A stretch of DNA of 52,189 nt from Methanosalsum natronophilum (GTDB lineage: Archaea; Halobacteriota; Methanosarcinia; Methanosarcinales; Methanosarcinaceae), in assembly GCF_024808815.1 (NCBI RefSeq), contig NZ_JANUCS010000015.1:1-52189 (forward strand), written 5' to 3'. Below are positions 1 to 7,046 of this stretch, one piece after another. A program made the position numbers and the translations under genes. The notes under the pieces are model-generated. The model was not told where the DNA came from and searched no databases. It saw nothing but the letters and a program-made list of their open reading frames with translations. Numbering within the stretch: position 1 is the stretch's first letter; each line of letters opens with the position of its first letter.

Positions 1-65
1 CTTTGACCTGGCTGGGCAACCCTCGCACAATTTTGCTACTGACTATTTTATTTTAACATATATAA

Positions 66-125
66 CGAACACTTACGAAGAAGACCCTCAACCTATCGCC
101 TTTGACCTGGCTGGGCAACCCTCGC
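66..125 (-). pseudogene. tRNA-Leu(GAG) 5' fragment, second copy
   Basis: Same structure as the copy at 165-224, with A instead of C at the first base after the D-stem. It also lacks a T-arm and a 3' acceptor strand. A third 5' end begins at 26 and continues beyond the left edge. That one may be the intact tRNA gene, which cannot be seen here. Confidence 0.7.
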
Positions 126-164
126 ACAATTTTGCTACTGACTATTTTATTTTAACATATATAA

Positions 165-224
165 CGAACACTTACGAAGAAGACCCTCAACCTAGCGCCT
201 TTGACCTGGCTGGGCAACCCTCGC
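165..224 (-). pseudogene. tRNA-Leu(GAG) 5' fragment, outermost copy
   Basis: On the minus strand, the acceptor strand GCGAGGG, the leucine-type D-arm (GCC, AGCCAGGTCAAA, GGC) and the anticodon loop TTGAGGG (anticodon GAG) are all recognisable. The 3' anticodon stem reads TCTTC and does not pair fully with CTAGG. After the variable-arm-like GTGTTCG the T-arm and the 3' acceptor strand are missing and AT-rich DNA follows. This is therefore about the first 60 bases of a class II tRNA and cannot fold as a full tRNA. A tRNA-Leu is known to lie in the S9/L13 ribosomal operon of haloarchaea, which fits this position next to rpoD. Confidence 0.7.
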
Positions 225-290
225 GCAAATGTGTCGCTAACTATGATATTTTGATATTTAACATTAACTAATTTTTGTTCTTTGAAAAGG

Positions 291-315
291 TAAAAAAATC
301 TGGTTTTACCAGATT
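291..315 (-). terminator. Intrinsic-type terminator after rpoD
   Basis: A perfect 8-bp inverted repeat (AATCTGGT, 3-base loop, ACCAGATT at 297-315) lies 10 bases after the rpoD stop. On the minus strand it is followed by a run of seven T. It separates the ribosomal operon from the tRNA-Leu repeats. Confidence 0.75.
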
Positions 316-324
316 CTTTTCCTC

Positions 325-1113
325 TTAAAAATGTTCAAGTACCTCTAACATCCCATCTGACTTCTTTTTAAGAGCCTTGCTAGCTTGCTGTATCAGTTCT
401 TCAGCACTGTATGACCCATCAGATTCTACATTAAATATAAATGCTCTTTCATCTTGATCAACAGTTATCGCATTGATTCCACAAACATCAGCACATGATC
501 TACAAAGTGTACATTCCAACATATCATTATCCTGTATCTCTGCTCCAGATGGTCCCATTTGGATTATATCTTTAGGACACGCTTCGATACATGAACGACA
601 TTTATCACAGTTATGAAATGTCACTACTGGATATGTCTTGTATCCACAGGCTATCCCAGCTTGCCATCTCGAATGATTTTTCCCATGTCCAACATGTGCC
701 AAGGCTTCGAGAAAGAGTTGTTGACCATCTTTCAGCTCAACTATTGGAATGTTTTCATCTGATGGGAATATCTCTGGGTCAGAAGAAACAAAATCACCTG
801 AATATACCATCTTTGGTCCTTCTGCACTTAATGTCATCGATACTTCACAAGCAGGACAATTATCGTCGCACATGCATTCTTCTTTTGGAACAAGTTCATC
901 GGTGTTAGCTTTAATTGGGATTAGAGATAATCTTAGACCTAGTTGTTCATCATAAAGAACAGAAGTGTTATTATATAAATTCACTTCAGTTATCGCAAGG
1001 GTTGGAACTTCTGCCAACATTGCTCTTCTTAGTCCATTTGCAAATGCAATCGATGCATCTGAAAGCACGAACTTTGCAAATCTGTCAGACATTTCTAGAA
1101 CTTCGATTTTCAT
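325..1113 (-). CDS. rpoD: DNA-directed RNA polymerase subunit D (Rpo3) with two iron-sulfur motifs
   Basis: Archaeal homologue of the bacterial alpha N-terminal domain and eukaryotic Rpb3. It nucleates RNA polymerase assembly with subunit L. The N-terminal dimerisation segment is clear (residues 1-60, including FANGLRRAMLAEVPTLAI). The insertion domain has two ferredoxin-like motifs of CxxCxxCxxxC spacing: Cys169, 172, 175, 179 and Cys201, 204, 207, 211. Such clusters are known in the Methanosarcinales D subunit. A further Cys-rich patch lies at residues 80-89. It is the last visible gene of the rps13-rps4-rps11-rpoD operon. The length of 262 aa is normal. The ATG at 1111-1113 is the only start that keeps the conserved N-terminus. 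Confidence 0.97.
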   Translation of the reverse strand: MKIEVLEMSDRFAKFVLSDASIAFANGLRRAMLAEVPTLAITEVNLYNNTSVLYDEQLGLRLSLIPIKANTDELVPKEECMCDDNCPACEVSMTLSAEGPKMVYSGDFVSSDPEIFPSDENIPIVELKDGQQLFLEALAHVGHGKNHSRWQAGIACGYKTYPVVTFHNCDKCRSCIEACPKDIIQMGPSGAEIQDNDMLECTLCRSCADVCGINAITVDQDERAFIFNVESDGSYSAEELIQQASKALKKKSDGMLEVLEHF

Positions 1114-1152
1114 ATTGATAAACCCGATTGTTCATTCTTGGTATTATTTAAC

Positions 1153-1536
1153 TTATACACGCCTTCCGCCTTTTGGCCTTGTACCATCATGTGGAACTGG
1201 AGTTACATCTTCAATCCTACCAATTTTGATACCTGCTCTTGCAAAAGACCTTATAGCTGCTTGTGCACCTGGACCTGGACTACGTTGTTTATTTCCACCC
1301 GGTGCTCTGACTCTTATATTAACTCCTTCAATACCCTTATCTTTAAGTATATCTGCTAGTTGACTTGCCATCTGCATTGCAGTATACGGTGAGCTCTCGT
1401 CTCTTGCAGCTTTCACTAGCATCCCACCTGATGCTTTTGCAATAGTTTCAGCACCAGTCAAATCGGTAACAGTTATAATTGTATTATTGAAAGAACTATT
1501 GATGTGAGCTACGCCCCATGTACCTTTTGTTGCCAT
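1153..1536 (-). CDS. rps11: 30S ribosomal protein uS11
   Basis: Small-subunit protein of the platform, binding 16S rRNA. The 127-aa protein begins [12 protein letters not shown] and contains the uS11 hallmarks: [12 protein letters not shown], the GGM motif near residue 37, the [20 protein letters not shown] stretch and the basic C-terminal tail ending GGRRV. It sits 13 bp after rps4 and 39 bp before rpoD in the same operon. Plus-strand frames across it are shadows. Confidence 0.97.
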   Translation of the reverse strand: MATKGTWGVAHINSSFNNTIITVTDLTGAETIAKASGGMLVKAARDESSPYTAMQMASQLADILKDKGIEGVNIRVRAPGGNKQRSPGPGAQAAIRSFARAGIKIGRIEDVTPVPHDGTRPKGGRRV

Positions 1537-1549
1537 ATTTTAACCCTCC

Positions 1550-2104
1550 TTATTCGCTTGCAATGGATGATGCAACCTGTGCTGGTCTTTCTGGATGTGA
1601 ATCGTTATTTAATGGTGATTGCCCATAATAACCGATAGCCATCTCCTCTTCCTTTGATACAAGCTTACTTGGGATAGTGACTCTTTTCCCGTTAATTGCT
1701 ATATGGCCATGAGTGATGAATTGCCTTGCTTGTTTCATAGTCATAGCAAGTCCTAGCCTATGTACTTGGGTCTGTAGCCTTCTCTCAAGAATAGCATCAG
1801 TGTCAAGTGCAAGAATATCATCAATATTAGAATCTGGTTTTAATATAGAATATCTAATCAATCTATTAAGAATTTGATCAGCTTCATTTCTTAAATGGCC
1901 TGTTAGTTCAGCTTCAGCTGATTCTGCTAGTAATCTACGTGCATCTGCCCTATACATCCTAAGAATACTTTGTACTTTCCACAGTTCTTTTCTGTTACGT
2001 AGCCCATACCTTGTGATAAGTTCAACTTCAGTGGCCATTCTGGCAGCTTGCCATGGGTGTTTTGGTGTATCAAAACTCTTTTTCTTTTTACCTGGATATA
2101 CCAT
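1550..2104 (-). CDS. rps4: 30S ribosomal protein uS4
   Basis: Primary 16S rRNA-binding protein that starts 30S assembly. The 184-aa archaeal form opens with [18 protein letters not shown] and carries an S4 RNA-binding domain in the middle ([20 protein letters not shown], then [18 protein letters not shown] at about residues 115-150). The C-terminus is short and acidic (ending ASSIASE), as usual in archaea. It lies 12 bp after rps13. Its Shine-Dalgarno lies within the short intergenic gap (plus-strand ttcacc). Confidence 0.97.
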   Translation of the reverse strand: MVYPGKKKKSFDTPKHPWQAARMATEVELITRYGLRNRKELWKVQSILRMYRADARRLLAESAEAELTGHLRNEADQILNRLIRYSILKPDSNIDDILALDTDAILERRLQTQVHRLGLAMTMKQARQFITHGHIAINGKRVTIPSKLVSKEEEMAIGYYGQSPLNNDSHPERPAQVASSIASE

Positions 2105-2116
2105 CTTTGTTCACCT

Positions 2117-2563
2117 TTATTTCTTCTTACTCACACCAATAGTACTTCCGCCTCTACCTGTAGACTTCGTTCTCTGGCCTCTGACCTTTAGACCACGTTC
2201 ATGGCGTATACCACGGTACGCTCGGATCTTTTTAAGTGTATTAAGATCCTCTCTTATAGTCAAGATGATATCTTGGCCTAGAAGATGTTTATCATCGCCT
2301 GTCAGTGGATCTTTTCTTCTGTTTAGCATCCATGCAGGAACATTCTTTTCAAAATCATTGATGTTCTCGTTCAATTTTTGAACATCTTCGTCTGACAAGT
2401 AACCTATCTTTTCAGTAGGGTCAACATCTGCTCTTTCGGTCAAAATCCTTGCAGTACGTCTTCCTATGCCACGAATTCCAGTAAGTGCATACTCTACTGG
2501 CTGATCACCTTTAAGATCAGTGTTCATTATACGCACTAAATGTCTCATTTCTTCTTCTGCCAT
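2117..2563 (-). CDS. rps13: 30S ribosomal protein uS13
   Basis: Protein of the 30S head that contacts the 50S subunit and P-site tRNA. The 148-aa archaeal form contains the helix-two-turn-helix ([12 protein letters not shown] near residue 29) and the basic tail [20 protein letters not shown]. The C-terminus ends in SKKK. It is the first gene of the operon, with a strong Shine-Dalgarno (GGAGG) 6-7 bases upstream and a leader of roughly 140 bases that holds hairpins. Confidence 0.97.
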   Translation of the reverse strand: MAEEEMRHLVRIMNTDLKGDQPVEYALTGIRGIGRRTARILTERADVDPTEKIGYLSDEDVQKLNENINDFEKNVPAWMLNRRKDPLTGDDKHLLGQDIILTIREDLNTLKKIRAYRGIRHERGLKVRGQRTKSTGRGGSTIGVSKKK

Positions 2564-2740
2564 TTATTTTCCTCCTTAAGGACAATCTTAAAGTACTCAA
2601 GTACTGATTATCCCGTAGCCCTGATACAAAAACCTCGTATCAGCACAGCCAATTAAGGCTCAAGATAAATGAATTAGTAAATTCAATCTTCTAATCTTAA
2701 TTGCTCGGCAGTATATAATATAAGTGGTATATAACTTTAA
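2564..2740 (-). promoter_or_regulatory. Promoter and structured leader of the rps13 operon
   Basis: On the minus strand a TATA-like element lies at 2726-2733 (TTATATAC), with a second TATA-like stretch at 2711-2720. Downstream in the putative leader, CTGATAC and GTATCAG form a 7-bp stem with a 9-base loop at 2621-2643. A second small stem (AGTACT, two-base loop, AGTACT) is at 2591-2604. The Shine-Dalgarno follows. Archaeal ribosomal operons can be controlled at leader structures by one of their products, but no known S4 or S13 target motif was recognised. Bases 2741-2878 are AT-rich and show nothing clear. Confidence 0.5.
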
Positions 2741-2878
2741 TTGTAGTTACAGTATCTCCGAATGAAATACAGCTTTTTGATAGTTTCAACTAAATAAAGC
2801 GATTCAAAAAAGTTTTTGTTTCTTTATCTTCCAGGGTTACTATCTTAATCCATCTAATCTAAATAAAAAATACATTAA

Positions 2879-4246
2879 TTAAAATATTTTAAAGGCGCAT
2901 GGTTGCATAAACTCCATCATACCTATGCGGTAAAGTTCTCTACCAACTCCACTTTTTTTGACACCACCAAATGGTACCCGGGGATCTGATGCTACTGGAC
3001 TGTTTATTCCAAAAATACCTGCATCTATTGAACTTGCAACTGATAAAGCATTTCTTTTGTCTCTACCCCATATACTTGCACCTAACCCAAATTCTGTACT
3101 GTTAGCAATTTTCACAGCTTCATCCTGGGTTTTAAATGGTACAATAGGTGCAACTGGACCAAATACTTCTTCTTGCAACACAGGTGACTTCGAATCTAAT
3201 CCATTGAGGACGGTGGGGTTGTAGTAATAACCTTCTCTTTTATCTAAACCACCTTCAATTAAAATATTAGCCCCCATCTTTATTGTGCGTTCAACTTGAT
3301 CAATTAAAATGTTGAGTTGTGTTTCATTAGCCAGTGGGCCAATATCTGTTTGTTTGTCAAAAGGATGACCAACTCTAAGCTCTTTCACATAGTTCAAAAA
3401 ATAAGAAATGAACTCTTCCTCAACTGTTTCATCTACTAATATCCTTTTAGCCGCAATACAGCTCTGTCCATTGTTCTGGAACCTACTTTTCACGGCAGCT
3501 TTTGCTGCATCCTCAATATCTGCATCTTTTAGTACAATGAAAGGATCACTACCACCTAATTCTAACACAAATTTCTTTATGTTCTTACCTGCCATTTGAG
3601 CTACCATTGAACCTGCATTCAAACTGCCCGTGAGTGTAACAGCGTTTATTTCAGGCCTTGATATTAAAGACGAAGCAGTTGGACCATCTATTAAGAGTGT
3701 TTGGTATATGCCTTCAGGAAAGCCAGCCTCCACAAATATACGCTCAAGTTCTATCGCACATAATGGTACATTACTAGCATGTTTTAAAAGAACTGTGTTT
3801 CCACCTGCAACTGCAGGTACACCAAACCTTAGAGCTTGCCAGAATGGAAAATTCCAAGGCATTATACTCAATACAGTTCCCATAGGACGGTACTCTATAA
3901 AAGATTCTGATGCGTCGGTATTCAACTTTTCAACCTTGAGAAAAGATTCCGTCTTCTCTGCAAAATAATCACATGCCCATGCACACTTTTCTATTTCTGC
4001 AAGAGATTCCTTTATAGGTTTACCCATTTCTTTAGTAATTAAGGTAGCAAGCTCATTTTCTCTTCTTCTAATGATCCTTGCTAATTCTTCAAGTAAAAAT
4101 GTTCTCTCAACAACATTTTCATCACTCCAATCATTAAAAGCAGCCGTTGATTTAACTACTTTCTCATTTATATCCTCATCTGAATGGTATGGAATCTCTT
4201 CGTTCAACATACCAGTTGCAGGATCAATCGACCTTAATTTAGACAT
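2879..4246 (-). CDS. NAD(P)-dependent aldehyde dehydrogenase (succinate-semialdehyde dehydrogenase-like)
   Basis: Oxidises an aldehyde to the carboxylic acid with NAD(P)+. At 455 aa it has the short SSADH-type architecture. The signature residues are visible: Asn132 in MPWNFPF, Glu229 in LELGGSDP, the catalytic Cys263 in NNGQSCIAAKR, and EEVFGPVAP near residue 360. It begins at an ATG with GAGGT 9 bases upstream. The closest named relatives are succinate-semialdehyde dehydrogenases and lactaldehyde dehydrogenases; the substrate cannot be told from sequence. It is a single gene, divergent from the small frame at 4328. Confidence 0.92.
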   Translation of the reverse strand: MSKLRSIDPATGMLNEEIPYHSDEDINEKVVKSTAAFNDWSDENVVERTFLLEELARIIRRRENELATLITKEMGKPIKESLAEIEKCAWACDYFAEKTESFLKVEKLNTDASESFIEYRPMGTVLSIMPWNFPFWQALRFGVPAVAGGNTVLLKHASNVPLCAIELERIFVEAGFPEGIYQTLLIDGPTASSLISRPEINAVTLTGSLNAGSMVAQMAGKNIKKFVLELGGSDPFIVLKDADIEDAAKAAVKSRFQNNGQSCIAAKRILVDETVEEEFISYFLNYVKELRVGHPFDKQTDIGPLANETQLNILIDQVERTIKMGANILIEGGLDKREGYYYNPTVLNGLDSKSPVLQEEVFGPVAPIVPFKTQDEAVKIANSTEFGLGASIWGRDKRNALSVASSIDAGIFGINSPVASDPRVPFGGVKKSGVGRELYRIGMMEFMQPCAFKIF

Positions 4247-4327
4247 ATAACATACCTCAGCTTCTAATCAAATTACAAAATATAGTTGTTATGTTGAATC
4301 AAATAATATAGTATTCTAAATAACGTC

Positions 4328-4564
4328 ATGAAATCGTTTAAGCTTATTGCTCTATACATTTTTAAGCCTATTTTACATGCTCTAGAAAAAATCGGGGGTG
4401 ACAAAGCCAGTTTACTTGTGATGCGTCATGTGAAAAAATCAACTGGGGAATGGGATCATGACTTTGATAAGTTCCAAGAAGTTTACAATCTGGCTTTGTC
4501 TATTATTTTATACAGCATAACACTAAATAAAACTTACCTTAGAAACTATGTTCAGAAAAAATAG
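4328..4564 (+). CDS. Small hypothetical protein
   Basis: A 78-aa frame that I do not recognise. It has a hydrophobic N-terminus (FKLIALYIFKPILHAL), a polar middle rich in Lys, Asp and His, and a second hydrophobic patch (NLALSIILYSI). There is no Shine-Dalgarno. A TATA-like stretch at about 4302-4312 would put transcription start near the ATG, so it could be leaderless. It is divergent from the aldehyde dehydrogenase, 81 bp apart. It could be a chance frame. Confidence 0.35.
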   Translation: MKSFKLIALYIFKPILHALEKIGGDKASLLVMRHVKKSTGEWDHDFDKFQEVYNLALSIILYSITLNKTYLRNYVQKK

Positions 4565-4889
4565 TTAGATTTATTTATGTGAATTATTTTCTGAAAACAA
4601 CTCTGTTTTAATCGTCAAATCTAAGTTAAATAACACATTTTGAACCTAGTTTTAAAATTTACCCGATATCTCATGTATTGTGTTCAATTCATTGACCCTT
4701 TACACATGATTTATTCTTATATCAACAACATGTTTTCCATTTAAAACATAGATTATAATTATTCATAGAATACGTAACTCTGTAATAAATATCTGTTTAA
4801 AAATGATTATACTTTTTCAAACACAATTAAAAAGCATAATAACTAATCAGAACAAAATCATAGTTGCCAGATATAAATATGAGTGAGGT
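4565..4889. other. AT-rich intergenic stretch before the potassium channel
   Basis: No coding frame or RNA was recognised. A TATA-like run (ATATAAATATG, about 4872-4881) lies just before the channel gene and may be its promoter. Confidence 0.5.
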
Positions 4890-4895
4890 ATCAAT

Positions 4896-5657
4896 ATAAA
4901 AATTCCAAATGATGAACTTGCCTCCAAAATACAAAAGATCATCGAAATACCAATGATCCTACTTGCTATTGCAGTCTTACCACTTGTACTTATAGGAACA
5001 GGTTTCTTGGAGACTGCATTTATGGATACTCAAACCGCACGTTTAATCGATGACATAATTTGGATGATTTTCCTTTTAGAATACATTGTAATGATAACGT
5101 TGAGTTCTGATAAAAAACAGTATTTTAAGAACAATAAACTCTTATTTTTCATTATCATACTTACACCACCATTGATTGTTCCCGATACAGCCTCTGCTTT
5201 CAGAGTATTAAGAGTTGCAAGAGTCCTCAGATTACTTATTGTGGTTGAGAAGGGAATAAAACCTTTAATGGAATCTTTCACTCGAGATTCATTCAATTAT
5301 ATATTGATATATTCAATTACATTGGTAGCAATTTCAGGTATTGTATTCAGTGTAATTGAAGAAATTGATATTTTTGACGGTATCTGGTGGGCCATCACTA
5401 CAGTTACAACGGTTGGATATGGAGATATGTATCCTACAAGCGATGCTGGAAGAGTCGTTGCTTTTTTAGTAATGATTGTTGGAATAGGTTTTGTATCGGT
5501 TCTCACAGCAGCAATAGCAGCTCATTTTGTAGATATTGATCAAGATGATACAAATGAAGAACTAATTGCTAAATTAGATGATCTGGATGAGCATGTGCAA
5601 CACCTTTCAGGCCAAATTAAAAGCCTAGAAAATGAGTTGGATGAATACAAAAAATAG
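4896..5657 (+). CDS. Six-TM voltage-gated-type potassium channel
   Basis: Ion channel of the Kch/VIC family in the cytoplasmic membrane. Counted from the ATG at 4953, it has S1 (residues 1-18), S2 (33-50), S3 (63-77), an S4-like segment with regularly spaced arginines (RVLRVARVLRLL, 84-95), S5 (115-135), the selectivity filter TVGYGD at 153-158, S6 (168-192) and a C-terminal coiled coil that probably tetramerises the protein. The frame is open upstream to 4887. The translated extension IKIPNDELASKIQKIIEIP looks like a genuine cytoplasmic N-terminus, and the only Shine-Dalgarno (GAGGT, 4885-4889) sits 6 bases before AUA at 4896. The ATG at 4953 has no Shine-Dalgarno and would start inside S1. 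I therefore place the start at AUA, tentatively. Confidence 0.85.
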   Translation: MKIPNDELASKIQKIIEIPMILLAIAVLPLVLIGTGFLETAFMDTQTARLIDDIIWMIFLLEYIVMITLSSDKKQYFKNNKLLFFIIILTPPLIVPDTASAFRVLRVARVLRLLIVVEKGIKPLMESFTRDSFNYILIYSITLVAISGIVFSVIEEIDIFDGIWWAITTVTTVGYGDMYPTSDAGRVVAFLVMIVGIGFVSVLTAAIAAHFVDIDQDDTNEELIAKLDDLDEHVQHLSGQIKSLENELDEYKK

Positions 5658-5779
5658 TCATTAATAGTTCATGAAGAAAAAGACAGAAGGTTCTTTGGAA
5701 AAATATTGAATAATAGGTAAATAGGTATAGAGGCATCAAAAAGATGAATTAACCATAAAAAGCAATATATCTATTTGTT

Positions 5780-5804
5780 ATCTCAGAGAAACAAAATCTG
5801 AGAT
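5780..5804 (-). terminator. Hairpin directly after the FTR gene
   Basis: ATCTCAGA and TCTGAGAT form an 8-bp stem with a 9-base loop immediately after the stop codon of the minus-strand gene at 5805. T-rich sequence follows further on. It lies between convergent genes and may stop transcription from the redox operon. Confidence 0.5.
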
Positions 5805-6149
5805 TCACTCTAATTCTGTTATGGGTATTTGTTCTAATTGGCTAGTATCGGTTATATCTTTGTGAACATAGAGTTGACACCAACATGCCTTCATAGCATC
5901 AAAATGTTTTCTGTGGTAGGGAATACAAGGGCATACGAGTTTCATTCGGTCCTCCCTCCTTTCAGGAAGAGCTTGACATGGACAAAATGGAGCTCCTGCT
6001 TCTCTTTCGAGCTTAACTTCTTGTTCCATTATAAAATCAACCAGTTCATTATCAGGATTAAACTTGTACCCTAATGGATCAATTACTCGTTGAAACATTT
6101 TCATCAACTGTTTTTTCCTTGCCTCAATTGACCTTTCACTCACTTCCAT
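5805..6149 (-). CDS. Ferredoxin:thioredoxin reductase catalytic subunit
   Basis: Passes electrons from ferredoxin through a [4Fe-4S] cluster to a disulfide in thioredoxin-like partners. The 114-aa protein has three Cys-x-Cys pairs: Cys56/58 (CPC), Cys73/75 (CPC) and Cys89/91 (CWC). These match the FTR beta-chain layout, although the last pair is CWC instead of the usual CHC. Its start overlaps the end of the glutaredoxin gene by 14 bp, so the two are translationally linked. No variable (alpha) subunit is present, as is usual in methanogens. Confidence 0.9.
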   Translation of the reverse strand: MEVSERSIEARKKQLMKMFQRVIDPLGYKFNPDNELVDFIMEQEVKLEREAGAPFCPCQALPERREDRMKLVCPCIPYHRKHFDAMKACWCQLYVHKDITDTSQLEQIPITELE

Positions 6150-6399
6150 CCCCCAGGTTCAAAGCTTTAGCATACTCTTTAGGTCTATATCCAACTATAA
6201 CAATATCATCTATAATAACAAAAGGTGTTGCTGTAGTACCACCAAGTTCCTTCATTTTTGTTATGATCTCTTTTTGAGATTCCTTATCCTCTAAATCATA
6301 ATCAATTGATTCAAAGGTTATGTCATTCTCCTCAAAAAATGTCTTTGCTTTCTTACACCATGGACATGTACTTAACGTATACATGACAATTTTAGCCAT
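6136..6399 (-). CDS. Glutaredoxin/NrdH-like thiol oxidoreductase
   Basis: An 87-aa thioredoxin-fold protein with redox motif CPWC (Cys12, Cys15) and a cis-proline loop (TATPFVII near residue 58). Methanogens lack glutathione, so the electron donor is probably the adjacent FTR. The gene is the middle one of a Rieske-glutaredoxin-FTR operon, 4 bp after the Rieske gene and overlapping the FTR gene. Confidence 0.9.
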   Translation of the reverse strand: MAKIVMYTLSTCPWCKKAKTFFEENDITFESIDYDLEDKESQKEIITKMKELGGTTATPFVIIDDIVIVGYRPKEYAKALNLGDGSE

Positions 6400-6403
6400 A
6401 ATA

Positions 6404-6745
6404 TCATCCTTCCATCTTTATTAATACATCATTTTCATCTATCTTACATTCAAATACAGGTATTTTTAACTCATCAGCCATCAAGTGTTCTCCCGTCCTA
6501 ATATCAAACTCCCAGTCATGACAAGGACATTTTATAGTATAGCCTTCTAACAATCCTCTGTGCATTGGGCAGTTCATATGGATACATGTGTTCTCAATCC
6601 CGTAAATTTTCCCTTGAACCTGAATCAATAAGATTCTTTGATCTCCTACAGATACAACTTTCATTGAACCATCCGAAAACTCTGAAGATACACTGACAGA
6701 CACCCATTTGTTATTCTCTTTTAAGTTAACCCCTCCAGCATTCAT
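6404..6745 (-). CDS. Rieske [2Fe-2S] ferredoxin
   Basis: A soluble 113-aa electron carrier. The cluster ligands are Cys54/His56 (CIH) and Cys73/His76 (CPCH), with the HDWEFDIRTGEH loop of the ferredoxin type. No TM segment or signal peptide is present. The ATG at 6743-6745 is preceded by a TATA box at about 6763-6773 (minus-strand TTTATATACTT). This places transcription start within a few bases of the ATG, so the mRNA is probably leaderless. It is the first gene of the three-gene redox operon. Confidence 0.9.
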   Translation of the reverse strand: MNAGGVNLKENNKWVSVSVSSEFSDGSMKVVSVGDQRILLIQVQGKIYGIENTCIHMNCPMHRGLLEGYTIKCPCHDWEFDIRTGEHLMADELKIPVFECKIDENDVLIKMEG

Positions 6746-7046
6746 ATAAGGAATTTTTATTTTTAAGTATATAAAGATATATGTTTTATAGATAATATTG
6801 CCTCTAAACTTTAATCATAACATAGCTCCTTAAAGAAAAAGTGTCTCATAAATTGAATTCACTCAACTAAAAAACAGGAGTCACCTTCAGTAAGGGAGGG
6901 ATAGTTGACTATATCTGTTCCAACCAATTTGATAATTGATGTAAAGCTTTTGTAAAAAGTTTTTCTTGGACCTTCCTTAAAATAAGCAAGCTAACATCTA
7001 AAACCAAAAAGCATCTTTACTAAATATCAATATCCTAAGTATTAGT
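6746..7046. other. Intergenic region with one copy of a dispersed repeat
   Basis: The left end is the promoter of the Rieske gene. Bases 6869-6909 are a copy of an element found inverted at 51811-51852 (about 36 of 42 bases the same, core ACAGGAGTCACCTTC). The rest is AT-rich without a frame. Confidence 0.6.

Larger units (their letters stand above)
1..224 (-). repeat. Tandem 99-bp repeats, each holding a promoter and the 5' part of a tRNA-Leu
   Basis: The same 99-base unit starts at 1, 100 and 199 on the plus strand; the third copy is only partly conserved, and the first two are nearly identical apart from one base (94 versus 193 region). Read on the minus strand, each unit begins with an acceptor-like GCGAGGG at 224, 125 and 26 and runs through a D-arm and an anticodon loop. 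It then passes into an AT-rich stretch with TATATATG about 38 bases before the next GCGAGGG. The sequence upstream of the outermost copy (225-265) is a diverged version of the same promoter stretch. The array runs off the left edge, so the total copy number is unknown. Confidence 0.85.

Noticed and set aside
1-224. The 99-bp repeats as a CRISPR array
   Set aside because: The period is fixed and there are no unique spacers; each unit contains tRNA-Leu sequence.
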